Assembly: GCA_913062655.1 (NCBI GenBank)
Contig: CAJXXO010000003.1
Location: 1 to 32,390 of the forward strand
Length of the DNA: 32,390 nucleotides
Reading direction: 5' to 3'
DNA from: an uncultured Bacteroidota bacterium
GTDB lineage: Bacteria > Bacteroidota > Bacteroidia > Chitinophagales > S012-47
Both the position numbers and the translations under genes were made by a program. Positions 7,974 through 16,864 of the stretch are shown here, piece after piece. How positions within the stretch are numbered: position 1 is the stretch's first letter; every line of letters starts with the position of its first letter. The notes below the pieces were generated by a model. It was given only the letters and a program-made list of their open reading frames with translations, searched no databases and was not told the origin of the DNA.

Positions 7974-8777
7974 TTAATTCAGGGTAAATCGCACCGGTAA
8001 GTTATAGAATACGGGCACCGCTTTTCCGCGTTGCTTACCCGGTTTCCATTTGGGTAAGGTGCCGATCACACGTATCGCTTCGTCATTCAGTCCTCCGCCT
8101 GGACCACGCAGCACTTCTACGTTGGACACAGAACCATCAGCATTTACAACGAACTGGACATACACCGTTCCTTCGATACCATTTTCACGGGCGATAGCCG
8201 GATATTGGATGTTCTCACCAATATACTTGTACAAGGCCTGGATACCACCTGGAAACTCCGGCATTTCCTCTACAATACGGAAAGGCGTGGTTGGTGCTTC
8301 CGGTTCAGGATCTGGTGGTGGAGGAGGCGGTGGCAAGTCAATGGGCTCATCTTCCGGTTCTTGATCAAACAGGTCGATAGGCTCCTCGATCTCTTCCTTA
8401 TCCTCTACCACTTCGATTTCAGGTGGTGGTGGCGGTGGTGGTGGCGGTGGCGGTGGCTGCCGCGTTACCGGTGGCTCCAGAGGGATTTCCTCAGAATAAC
8501 CGGAGAACACTACCTCCACTTTTTCTTCTTTTGGTGAATTGGTAAACAATACCAACAAGATGGCCAGGATTTGTACATATCCCAGGCGCAAAAACACAGT
8601 GCGGTACTTGTTTACATCTACCTCTCCGAATTTTTTCAAAAAGAGGCTGCTCTCTTCTTTCCCCTGGTGATCCTGAGCGACTTTTTCGGGCCGCTTGAGG
8701 GCGAAATACGCCATTGTTATCAAGATCGGAACGACCAGGATAGCAATGATCACAGTGGCTAACATAGGTGCTGACAT
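7974..8777 (-). CDS. tonB: TonB family energy transducer with two N-terminal membrane segments
   Basis: TonB couples the inner-membrane proton gradient to outer-membrane receptors. This 267-residue protein has a first membrane helix at about 5-27 and a linker with KKFGEVDVNKYRT. A second helix lies at about 62-79 (GYVQILAILLVLF). After it comes a proline-rich periplasm-spanning stretch with 12 consecutive prolines at 108-119, an acidic region, and seven prolines at 149-155. A TonB C-terminal domain begins near 168. That domain holds the usual EFPGGIQALYKYI, YPAIARENGIEGTVYVQFVV, DGSVSNVEVLRG and VPVFYNLPVRFTLN. The extra N-terminal helix differs from the single helix of E. coli TonB but occurs in Bacteroidota TonB proteins. 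No exbB/exbD genes are in the window. It is the last gene of the transcript, 11 bases after the vanZ-like gene, and is followed by a strong terminator. Confidence 0.92.
   Translation of the reverse strand: MSAPMLATVIIAILVVPILITMAYFALKRPEKVAQDHQGKEESSLFLKKFGEVDVNKYRTVFLRLGYVQILAILLVLFTNSPKEEKVEVVFSGYSEEIPLEPPVTRQPPPPPPPPPPPPEIEVVEDKEEIEEPIDLFDQEPEDEPIDLPPPPPPPDPEPEAPTTPFRIVEEMPEFPGGIQALYKYIGENIQYPAIARENGIEGTVYVQFVVNADGSVSNVEVLRGPGGGLNDEAIRVIGTLPKWKPGKQRGKAVPVFYNLPVRFTLN
8421..8456 (-). repeat. CCN low-complexity tract encoding polyproline in TonB
   Basis: Twelve consecutive proline codons (residues 108-119 of TonB), with a second run of seven at 8313-8333. On the plus strand these appear as GGT/GGC/GGA runs. 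Such codon runs are prone to slippage and length variation, and the ribosome would normally need EF-P to pass them. Confidence 0.85.
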
Positions 8778-8788
8778 AATAGAATGTT

Positions 8789-9151
8789 TTAGTGAAACAA
8801 GCTGTAAGCAGCTATACCCACAAAACTGCCGATAATATTAGCCAAAATATCCAGCATTTCAAAAGAGCGGCCTGCTGAGCCTACATATTGTAGAACCTCT
8901 AGTGAAACGCCTAATAGACTGGCTATCAGCAATGTCAAAACGAGTAAGAACTGCTTTTTGGTATAAGATGCAGCTTGTTTAAGAATTCCATAATACAACA
9001 GCCCAGAAAAAATGAAATACACCCCTACGTGGGCCAGTTTGTCAAACATAGACCATTGCACTTTAGGCAAGGTCTCCGGTGAAGTCAGGGACAAATACAC
9101 GATAAGGGCACCCCAGGCCACTGCCGGCACAAGGTGTATCGCGTTGCGCAT
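8789..9151 (-). CDS. VanZ-like family membrane protein
   Basis: A 120-residue integral membrane protein with four hydrophobic segments at roughly 5-22, 40-58, 66-88 and 98-118. The VanZ-like pattern is visible: LSLTSPETLP after the first helix, DKLAHVGVYFIFSGLLY in the second, and the C-terminal RSFEMLDILANIIGSFVG, where acidic and asparagine residues sit at the membrane face. VanZ gives low-level teicoplanin resistance in enterococci, but most VanZ-like proteins, including this short form, have no proven role; an envelope function is likely. It starts 3 bases after the gcvH stop and ends 11 bases before tonB, so it is in one transcript with both. This gcvH - vanZ-like order beside sprA recurs in Bacteroidota genomes. 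Confidence 0.85.
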   Translation of the reverse strand: MRNAIHLVPAVAWGALIVYLSLTSPETLPKVQWSMFDKLAHVGVYFIFSGLLYYGILKQAASYTKKQFLLVLTLLIASLLGVSLEVLQYVGSAGRSFEMLDILANIIGSFVGIAAYSLFH

Positions 9152-9154
9152 AGT

Positions 9155-9529
9155 TTATAGCGTCTCTTCGTAAGCGCCTGCATCCATGAGGTCGTCTACC
9201 GCTGACGTATCACTTACTTTGATTTTTACCATCCAGCCTTCGCCATAAGGGTCTTCGTTTACCAATTCAGGCCCGTTCTCGAGCTTGGGGTTGACCTCCA
9301 ATATTTCGCCACTTACGGGCATGAAGAGATCAGACACGGTTTTTACCGCTTCAATGGTACCGAATACCTCTTCCTGGTCAAGGCTTTCGCCTACGGTATC
9401 AATTTCCACATATACAATGTCGCCCAATTCGCGCTGGGCAAAGTCGGTCACACCCACAAAGGCTTCATCGCCTTCAAGGCGAATCCATTCGTGATCTTTG
9501 GTGTAACGAAGGTTGTCTGGAATATTCAT
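9155..9529 (-). CDS. gcvH: Glycine cleavage system H protein
   Basis: GcvH is the lipoylated carrier that shuttles the aminomethyl group between the P, T and L proteins of glycine cleavage. In some bacteria it also serves as a lipoyl relay. The 124-residue length is typical. Lys63 in GTIEAVKTVSDLFMP is the lipoylation site. YTKDHEWIRLEGDEAFVGVTD at the N-terminus and NPKLENGPELVNEDPYGEGW are standard for the family. No other glycine cleavage gene is in the window. It lies downstream of sprA with 47 bases between them, which include a hairpin, and starts a tight three-gene group with the vanZ-like gene and tonB. The ATG at 9529 agrees with the family's start (MNIPDNLRYTKDHEW). Confidence 0.96.
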   Translation of the reverse strand: MNIPDNLRYTKDHEWIRLEGDEAFVGVTDFAQRELGDIVYVEIDTVGESLDQEEVFGTIEAVKTVSDLFMPVSGEILEVNPKLENGPELVNEDPYGEGWMVKIKVSDTSAVDDLMDAGAYEETL

Positions 9530-9540
9530 GCGCTCAATTT

Positions 9541-9558
9541 TCCGCTAAAATTAGCGGA
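9541..9558. other. Inverted repeat between sprA and gcvH
   Basis: TCCGCTAA (9541-9548) and TTAGCGGA (9551-9558) form an 8-base inverted repeat around two bases. It sits 12 bases upstream of the gcvH start. On the minus strand no T-run follows, so it is not a convincing terminator for sprA. It could be an RNA hairpin protecting or separating the sprA and gcvH mRNAs, or an operator. Confidence 0.55.
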
Positions 9559-9576
9559 TTTTACCCCATTCCTGAA

Positions 9577-12500
9577 CTATTCAGCCAAGGTAAACCGAAT
9601 GGCAATACCGCCATTGGTATTGGAAATGGGGAAGGAGGCCGAGGTATACGGTTCTGTGCGCCTGTGGTCGAAGAATAACCGGATGTTCAATCGATCGTTG
9701 ATCACATAATCCACTTGCGGACTGATGGTATAGGTCAATGCCCCCTGGGTCGGCTCAGAGGTGTTTTGGTCGAGCACGTAGTTGTTGGTCCTATCATCGC
9801 GCAAGCTGAAGTCGAACCGGAAATTAAGGTCATTTTCGAGGCGCGCCTCCTTGCCGCGAATTTTAAAGGGAAGTTTAACACCTTTCACCCGGTATCCCCC
9901 ACCAATAGTGACTTCTGTCGACTTGGTCTCAATCATTTGGTAGTCCACCAGGTTGAGCATCACTTGCCGCGACTTTTTGTACTCTACCCGGGCAGTGAGA
10001 CCATTTTGTAAGGTAATATCCAGGCCGATCAATGGGGCAAATTGCTCTGACAACATAATCTGTGGCACCGTGTAAATCGGGTAGAAGTTGCCAGCTATGC
10101 TGTCTCGCGCAGAAGGCCAACCGGTATTCAATGAGTCCTCGTAGTTGAAATCCGTCTGAAAGCTATTGATAGTCAACTGCGAATTGTAAGCATGCGTGAT
10201 ATTGAAGTTTTGGAAAATCTCACTCAACGGACCGATTTTACTCAACCCATTATAGGTAAAGCGCCAGTTGGGCTTGGGTTTTATATTAAACAGATTGAAA
10301 CCAATCTCTTCCACCGGTATGCCGGTGTAGGACGAGAGGAAAGCGGGTACCAACACATCGATTGCGTAAGGCCCATAGCCATCCGAATATTCGGGGTAGT
10401 TGAGGGTATCAAAGCTATTTTCTTCAAAGAAAGTACCGTTTGAGTAGGGATTGCGATCACCTAAGATACGGGAGACCTCTTTCCGCCTTTCCTCGAAGGT
10501 CAGGTAGGTCTCTGAGAAACCGGCTGTATCCACCGGATCGAATAGGGTGTTGAGGGCATTGAAAGTAATACTATAGCTACCTTGATCCATTGGGTTTTGG
10601 TGCACATATCGGCTGTTAACCGGGTCCCATCGGAAGAACTCCGCGAAGTTTTCCTGGTACGTACTTTTCCAGTTCAGGTCGATGCGCATATCGGGTAGGG
10701 GCTCTACTGTGATTCGCATGTCGAAATTTTCCTGCAGTGTCTGTGTATGCTGGAAAGGTAACGTCTGTGCTTGCACGATCCAGCCATTGGCAGCATATCG
10801 ATTGAGATCAAAAGAGTCGGGTTGATAGCCGGTAATGAATTCCCAACCGGGTGCTGTCCAATTTCTCAGGCCCATAAATTCTGTTTCCGGCTCGTAGCCG
10901 GGCAGTACCGTACCCTCGGTGCGCGTATAGTTGACCGAAGCTCGTTTCAGCCCGGTCACCACTTGCAGAGCCGTCTTCAGTGCCGGATGCAGGCCGCCAC
11001 CGCCCTTATCATCATCTTTGCTGTTTTCCTCTTTTGATTGCTCCTCGCTGTTCTCACTACCCCTTCTTCTCGGACTGGGAGAGCGCCTGCGGGTTCGTTG
11101 ATTGGCCCTTTTCAGGATATCAATTTTGTTGTACAAGCGCGAGAGATTACCATCGGCATTCAGCCTGATATTGCGAGAGTTGCGCAACGTATTGCCCAGG
11201 GAGTCTACCACCAGGGAGGCCGCTTCCCACTCATAGTCGGCCGAATAGGCGGCACGCGCATTGATCCAGTCTGTAAGTGGAAACTTGCTCGTGGGCAGGT
11301 TATAATTCAGGGTGATGGTGTGCCGGTAATTGGTATTACGGCCCAGGTTGAGGATGTTGGTCCATATAGAATCCCGTTCGGCATCTGTATCAATGCGGCC
11401 ATCCGGTTCATCAATACGGGCCAGGTTGGCGGCATTGAAGTCCAGCTTCAGCGATTTAGTGATGTCCCACCGCATGTCGTAAAAGCGGTCCCAGGTCCAA
11501 AATTTGTTATGGGTCGTATCCAGCAAGGCATCGCCATACAGATCACGCAGTACCGTTTCCCCGTACTGCCGATTCATTTCTGTGCGGAAGGAGAAGCGGT
11601 TGGGTATGGGGTTGAAGTTGAAGTCTTTGATCAACTCCAGCCATTTGCTTCGCCCGATGAGCTTTTTAAACGGCTCTATGTATTTGGTGCGGGTATTGTA
11701 TTGGTAGGCCAATCCGCCCTTGTGCCTGCGAATGATATCATACTCAATGATCGGACTCGACCGGAAGGTCTCACTGAAGGCGTAGGTCAAATTGAAGTTG
11801 GAGATGTCCCAGGGTCGTGCTTTTCCACCTCCGGTCTTGTTTTTACGCACATTAGTAAAGTTCAGACTTTTTATCGAGGTAAAGTCCTGCACTTGCCGCA
11901 GGTATTCACGTCTTTCATCCCCGACCAGTTTTTCCAGATTGTCCCGGACTCGAATATCAAAATCGTAGGGGTCGAATTCCGGACGGCTGTAAGCATTGGA
12001 AATACCGGCATACATGGGGATGCTCACGCCCCACTCCTTAGGCATCAATCGGCCGAGTTCCAGGTTGGTGGAGGCATCGTATTGCATGAAATTATCGCGG
12101 AAGCGCTCGTTCACCTTTTGCTCCAGTTGCCCGAAACCAATGGTGTGGAAGGCACCAGCGAGGGATACCGTACCCAGATCAGCCAGTTGCAGGTCGGCTC
12201 GCACTACGCCTGCTTCACCGCCTTGATTGTTGAGCCCGTAAAGGCGGAATTCATTCACCCATACTTCGGCACAGAGGTCTTCCCCGATCACGTCCGGGTT
12301 TTTCGGGTTGCGCAGACCGATCATGGAAATCTTTACGCTACCCAGGTTGGGGTTACCGATGATAGTGATCTTGTGCCCATTGGCCAGGGTAACCTCATAC
12401 GGCACGGTGCGACTCAACCCCTGATCGTTGCGCTCTACCTTGACCTGCTTCAATGTATCGAGTAGTACATCAATCAGGTTTGCCTCTGGCCATATGGCCT

Positions 12501-15500
12501 CTCTTCTTTCCAACTCACCACCTGAAACATCATTCGGATTGGTGATTTCCAGAGGTAAGGCGTACTCATAGTAGTTCTCCGTGAAGTCATCGCCCAGCCG
12601 AACAAAGGCCCACAATTCGCCACTGCGGATCTCCGTTTGGATTTGTTGTTGTCCCGTAAAAGCTTCTGCGTGCAGGAACAACTGCATCCGCTCATACTGC
12701 CGGAAGTCAAAGTTTAGCGTCTTAAACACGGCCCGGCTGTCACCGTCTTGCAGCCCGCATACTTCCAGCATTAGCGACTGCTCATTTTGCAAGAAGGTAT
12801 TACCTGCATTATTTCCTACAAATTGCTCCCGCTCCACACCTGGCGGCAGTACGTATGGGATCGGCTCCTTGCTGCTGTTCTCTTCAACGCTAACCACGTT
12901 TACATTGAAAGTGGTCAGGTCCTCATTGTCGTTCGGGATGTATTCTCCGGGCGACTGCAGGTTGAAGCGGTACCGCATCCACTGGTTGCGAATCAACTGC
13001 AATTGGGCAAAACGCAAGATAACCGGGCGTTGAAACTCTGTCATGTACATCCGGATAAACTGAATGGAACGGAAATCCTGAATGCCGCCTACTCTACCGG
13101 TAAATTCACGGATCGGGATCTGGAAGTGGTACCAGTTTACCTCATCAGCGGTACCGTCACGGAAAGAGGCATTATGGGTGACCACATCGGTGATGTAGGG
13201 GTGGTTGGACACATCCATTCCGGCAAACATCGGGATCTTGTATTCGAAGTAGGACTCGTTTTCATTAAGGGTATTGTCTTGGTTCAAGTCCTCCGAGTTG
13301 GGGAGGTTGGAGCCTTGTGAGAATTGGTCATTCTCCGTGTTGGCTGCGGTATTGCCCTCCGGTCCATCAAAGTTGAGGTAGCGCTCCAAAATGCCGATCT
13401 GTGCATCAGCCAGTTCTGGATCCAGGTAAGCTACAAAGTCATCAGACGAAGGGTCATCGCGGAGCGCCTGTGCCGCGGCTGGTGTCAGGTCACCATTGGC
13501 TTCCATTTGGTTGATCTTGTCCAGGAAGGCGGTGTGGTGATTGCGTTCATCCTCACTGAGGAAGCCATCAAAACCGGCATCTTGTAGCTGTAATACATCC
13601 GGGTCCGTATCAAAGGCATTGACCACCACTTGTGTCCTGGGTACGCGTCCCCAAATGGTGGTATCAATACGTGGGTCGGTGCTTGGACGAGGAAGGCCGT
13701 TTTCAAAAAACATTCGGCTGTCCTTCATTACATCTTCCGAAATGAAGCCCATGTTGATGTAGAGGTACCCATCCCCATTCACATTCCCGTAAGGCTGTGT
13801 ATTGTCGAAAGGGTCCATTACCCAGAAGTCAATGTATTCCACGTTGGCCTGCTCGAAATCGTTTGTTTCGATAGAGCGCTGAATACCGCCCCAGCGGGAA
13901 GCGGGATTCTTTAAGGTGCCATCCTGGTTGATACCTGCTGCTATGCCTGGTACACCGTCCTTTTCAGCCAGGTAATTGTAGGGGCCACGTAAGCTGGGGT
14001 AGTAGGCAAGGTCGAAGGTGGCGATCTGCGTGAAAAGGAGGTTCGGATTTTCCCTGCGAGGGAAAATCTCCCGCTCATCGATGATGCGCACATAATGGTT
14101 CGACTGCGTGGACGGGTTGTTTTGGATATAATCCGGGGTGGCAGAATTGTTGGCCTGAAATACTGGATCCAGGTTGTACCATACCGTCTTTGCCCGGTTG
14201 TATCCGTACGCCAGCGAATCAAATAGTTTTGCTTCCGGAAAGCGTTCGTTGCCATTGTCGTCCAACGCGCCTGAAGGTGTACTCGCTAACGACCAACTCC
14301 ATAGAGGGAAACGGAGGTCGTAGGCGTTTCGGCTACCTTCAAAGTCATCGATGTAGACAAACCCACCCGGGCTATCCCGGTTTTGGTTGATGGCCCGGCT
14401 GTGGCCCGGCTGCAAGAAGGCCGCTTCGGCCGCGAAGTCGAGGTTGGAGGTGGCCTCTGTTTCGATGAGTGGCAGTTGGTCGAGGAACTGGGTCAGCCCC
14501 GGAAGGTCCTTGTTGTAGGCCACATCTACACCGTAAATGTTGTTGGCGATTGGGTCGTCCCCGAAATTCACCTTTTGGGTAAAGGGCCGTTCGGAGAGGA
14601 ACATATGCGTACCACCAATGGTAAGGTTGTCATTTACCCAATAATCGAAGCGATTACCGATCATCGTCTTGGTGAGGAAGCCAAAGGTGGCGTTGTTCTC
14701 GTAGGATACATTGATCGGCACCCCCGAATTCATGATACCATCGTTGATGATTTTCACCCGGCCCAGGTTGTAATCAATGGTATAGTCTACCCCTTCGCGG
14801 AGGCGCTGTCCACCCGCTGTGATGGTAACGGATCCACGCGGTATGTTGAAGGCGCCCAGGTAGATTTCAGAGGAAACACTCGACTTGTACGTACCCCGAA
14901 TAACGTATCGATTGAATTGTGGAAACTGCTGTGCTACGAACTTGGTAGAGTCGTAGAGAATCTGATAGACATACTTATCCGCGAGGTTTTCTGGATTGCC
15001 GTTTTCCTCAAATTCATTTTCCAGAAATTCGCCAAAGGGCTCCACTACCGGGAAGATTAGCCGACCGTTTTGCGGATTGATCGTCACCCCGGGCACAAAG
15101 TCAAATATTCCGTCTGGCTGCGGATCCAGTTGGTTGTTCAGCCTATCCAACTGCATTACTCGAATCAGCGGACGGCTTTTGATGCCTTCTCCCTCAGGAA
15201 TGTATCGTTTTTCACCACCACCCGGATCCTGATAGTAGAGGTCCAACCGGAAGTCCTCGCTATTCACTTGGTAAGCTCCCAGTGAATAAATGTTTTTCAT
15301 CATTAAGTCCCAGATGGGCTGGCGCGGTCGTGCAGCAGTGGCCTTCAGCATCTTCAGGAAGAGGACATTCTGATTGTTAGGGTCGATGGGGAGGTCTTGA
15401 GAGAATTCACCTACCCGGTAGGTTTCTCCATTGTAGGTAAACTCAAAGGCCACACCCAGTACTTCGTCTGGCTTAAGCTGCTGGTTGAGGGAAATGTAGC

Positions 15501-16848
15501 CTAGCTGTGGGTACAAAGTGTATTCTGTGGGATTGAGCTTGCGGGCCCGGGTTTTTTCAAAATCATTTACCGGTTGGTATCCCAGGCTTTGCAGACTGGC
15601 AATAGCGGTACTCAGCGATCGTGCCCCCTGTGTATTCCCGATCTGGTTGTAGAGATTGTTGGCACTGTTGTAGGGGATAGGGGGGCCTGGATTAGCCGTT
15701 ACATTAGGGCTGTAAATCCGGTCGCTCTCCGCCAAATCCTGGAAGGCTACTACATCACGCGTGTTTTGGGTGAATCCGGTCGTATTGGTCACCCACACTT
15801 CAATTCGTGTAACCATCACCGGAGAGGTGGTGACAGGCATAGTGGAGAGAAACTTCTCGTAGTTGTCGCGAAAGTAATGGCCCAGAAAGAAGTGACGGTT
15901 TTCGTCATACTGATCGGCCTTGATCTCAAAGTCACGCATTTGGGCCCCACCCTGAATGGTAATGTTTTCTCGCTTCGACTGCTGCTGTGATACTACGGAG
16001 GTAACGGTGAGGCGTCCAAATTTCAGCTTCGATTTGATACCGAACAGGCTTTGGCTACCCTGGATCAGTTGGCTGTTGAGAGGAAAGCTAACATTTCCCG
16101 CCTCCAACAATTGCACGATCTCATCTTCTGTACCCTCATAGTTGAGCTTGACCTGATTTTCAAAGTCAAAAGTTGCTTGGGTGTTGTAGTTGGTGTTCAG
16201 CTTCATTTTGTCTCCGATCTGTCCCACCACACTCATGTTGATGTTCATATCGAAGTCGAAGTTCCCTTGCCTGCGGGCGCGTTCGGGAAGGGTCGGATTC
16301 TCAATGTTCTGGTAATTGAAGCCGAAAATCAGTTCAATGTTACCTTGTGGTCGTATCTCCACATTGGTACCGCCAAATAACCGGTCTATGGCCTCGCTAT
16401 CTTCAAAGAGCTCGAGCCCATCGTTTCGCCCCAGCAGGTTTACCCCTTCTGAGCGCTGTCGGAAATAATCTTCATTCAATCGCTCATTTTCTGCTTTGAG
16501 GAAGTCCTCAAAAGAGATGTAATTGGGATTGCGGTAAAACTGATCCCCGATGGACTCACTGATACGAAAATCACCCGTCTCCGGGTCGTAGGTAATGTTC
16601 CGATCAATTATAGAAGGATCATTGAGGTTCAACGGATCGTTATCGGGGTCGGTGTAGAAGTCGCCATCCCGGTCATCAAAAGGAAAAGGGAGCTGATTGC
16701 TGGTATCACTGCCACTAGTGTCGGGGTCGGCCTGGTAGCGGTATTTCACCACAGGACGCGCATTCGCCCCCCCTGTAGCGGCTGCCAAAAATAGGCTGCC
16801 GAGCAAGGTGAAAGTCACGATCTGTATGAATCGATTCAACTGCTGCAC
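9577..16848 (-). CDS. sprA: T9SS translocon protein SprA
   Basis: SprA (Sov) forms the very large outer-membrane beta-barrel through which T9SS cargo leaves the periplasm; it is needed for gliding and surface protein export. The 2,423-residue length is in the family range. After a signal peptide ending near residue 30 come the SprA N-terminal motifs ISFEDFLKAENERLNEDYFRQ, NVEIRPQGNIELIFGFNYQN, then NINMSVVGQIGDKMKLNTNY. Further family landmarks are SPGGFVYIDDFEGSR, DFWVMDPFD, CAEVWVNEFRLYGL and many amphipathic strands to the end (IAIRFTLAE). The start is GTG at 16848; an in-frame stop lies nine bases upstream and no ATG is near, so the GTG is well supported. A charged insertion occupies about residues 1917-1953 (10990-11100). 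It starts 16 bases after ruvA and is followed by gcvH, an order conserved in Bacteroidota. Confidence 0.96.
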   Translation of the reverse strand: MQQLNRFIQIVTFTLLGSLFLAAATGGANARPVVKYRYQADPDTSGSDTSNQLPFPFDDRDGDFYTDPDNDPLNLNDPSIIDRNITYDPETGDFRISESIGDQFYRNPNYISFEDFLKAENERLNEDYFRQRSEGVNLLGRNDGLELFEDSEAIDRLFGGTNVEIRPQGNIELIFGFNYQNIENPTLPERARRQGNFDFDMNINMSVVGQIGDKMKLNTNYNTQATFDFENQVKLNYEGTEDEIVQLLEAGNVSFPLNSQLIQGSQSLFGIKSKLKFGRLTVTSVVSQQQSKRENITIQGGAQMRDFEIKADQYDENRHFFLGHYFRDNYEKFLSTMPVTTSPVMVTRIEVWVTNTTGFTQNTRDVVAFQDLAESDRIYSPNVTANPGPPIPYNSANNLYNQIGNTQGARSLSTAIASLQSLGYQPVNDFEKTRARKLNPTEYTLYPQLGYISLNQQLKPDEVLGVAFEFTYNGETYRVGEFSQDLPIDPNNQNVLFLKMLKATAARPRQPIWDLMMKNIYSLGAYQVNSEDFRLDLYYQDPGGGEKRYIPEGEGIKSRPLIRVMQLDRLNNQLDPQPDGIFDFVPGVTINPQNGRLIFPVVEPFGEFLENEFEENGNPENLADKYVYQILYDSTKFVAQQFPQFNRYVIRGTYKSSVSSEIYLGAFNIPRGSVTITAGGQRLREGVDYTIDYNLGRVKIINDGIMNSGVPINVSYENNATFGFLTKTMIGNRFDYWVNDNLTIGGTHMFLSERPFTQKVNFGDDPIANNIYGVDVAYNKDLPGLTQFLDQLPLIETEATSNLDFAAEAAFLQPGHSRAINQNRDSPGGFVYIDDFEGSRNAYDLRFPLWSWSLASTPSGALDDNGNERFPEAKLFDSLAYGYNRAKTVWYNLDPVFQANNSATPDYIQNNPSTQSNHYVRIIDEREIFPRRENPNLLFTQIATFDLAYYPSLRGPYNYLAEKDGVPGIAAGINQDGTLKNPASRWGGIQRSIETNDFEQANVEYIDFWVMDPFDNTQPYGNVNGDGYLYINMGFISEDVMKDSRMFFENGLPRPSTDPRIDTTIWGRVPRTQVVVNAFDTDPDVLQLQDAGFDGFLSEDERNHHTAFLDKINQMEANGDLTPAAAQALRDDPSSDDFVAYLDPELADAQIGILERYLNFDGPEGNTAANTENDQFSQGSNLPNSEDLNQDNTLNENESYFEYKIPMFAGMDVSNHPYITDVVTHNASFRDGTADEVNWYHFQIPIREFTGRVGGIQDFRSIQFIRMYMTEFQRPVILRFAQLQLIRNQWMRYRFNLQSPGEYIPNDNEDLTTFNVNVVSVEENSSKEPIPYVLPPGVEREQFVGNNAGNTFLQNEQSLMLEVCGLQDGDSRAVFKTLNFDFRQYERMQLFLHAEAFTGQQQIQTEIRSGELWAFVRLGDDFTENYYEYALPLEITNPNDVSGGELERREAIWPEANLIDVLLDTLKQVKVERNDQGLSRTVPYEVTLANGHKITIIGNPNLGSVKISMIGLRNPKNPDVIGEDLCAEVWVNEFRLYGLNNQGGEAGVVRADLQLADLGTVSLAGAFHTIGFGQLEQKVNERFRDNFMQYDASTNLELGRLMPKEWGVSIPMYAGISNAYSRPEFDPYDFDIRVRDNLEKLVGDERREYLRQVQDFTSIKSLNFTNVRKNKTGGGKARPWDISNFNLTYAFSETFRSSPIIEYDIIRRHKGGLAYQYNTRTKYIEPFKKLIGRSKWLELIKDFNFNPIPNRFSFRTEMNRQYGETVLRDLYGDALLDTTHNKFWTWDRFYDMRWDITKSLKLDFNAANLARIDEPDGRIDTDAERDSIWTNILNLGRNTNYRHTITLNYNLPTSKFPLTDWINARAAYSADYEWEAASLVVDSLGNTLRNSRNIRLNADGNLSRLYNKIDILKRANQRTRRRSPSPRRRGSENSEEQSKEENSKDDDKGGGGLHPALKTALQVVTGLKRASVNYTRTEGTVLPGYEPETEFMGLRNWTAPGWEFITGYQPDSFDLNRYAANGWIVQAQTLPFQHTQTLQENFDMRITVEPLPDMRIDLNWKSTYQENFAEFFRWDPVNSRYVHQNPMDQGSYSITFNALNTLFDPVDTAGFSETYLTFEERRKEVSRILGDRNPYSNGTFFEENSFDTLNYPEYSDGYGPYAIDVLVPAFLSSYTGIPVEEIGFNLFNIKPKPNWRFTYNGLSKIGPLSEIFQNFNITHAYNSQLTINSFQTDFNYEDSLNTGWPSARDSIAGNFYPIYTVPQIMLSEQFAPLIGLDITLQNGLTARVEYKKSRQVMLNLVDYQMIETKSTEVTIGGGYRVKGVKLPFKIRGKEARLENDLNFRFDFSLRDDRTNNYVLDQNTSEPTQGALTYTISPQVDYVINDRLNIRLFFDHRRTEPYTSASFPISNTNGGIAIRFTLAE

Positions 16849-16864
16849 TACGTACTACCCGCTT

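Noticed and set aside
8313..8456. Possible short tandem repeat or CRISPR-like element in GGT-rich DNA
   Set aside because: It is simply the proline codon runs of TonB seen from the other strand; there are no spacers.
8789..9151. Glycopeptide resistance gene vanZ
   Set aside because: Only the broad VanZ-like fold is supported; no vanA/H/X/R/S genes are present and the context is a conserved housekeeping cluster.
9541..9570. sprA intrinsic terminator
   Set aside because: The stem is good but no T-run follows on the minus strand. The T-run on the plus side has no gene to terminate.
11038..12465. 475-codon open frame on the plus strand inside sprA
   Set aside because: It is antisense to conserved SprA sequence, has no recognisable family, and arises from SprA codon use. 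Several other plus-strand frames under sprA are of the same kind.
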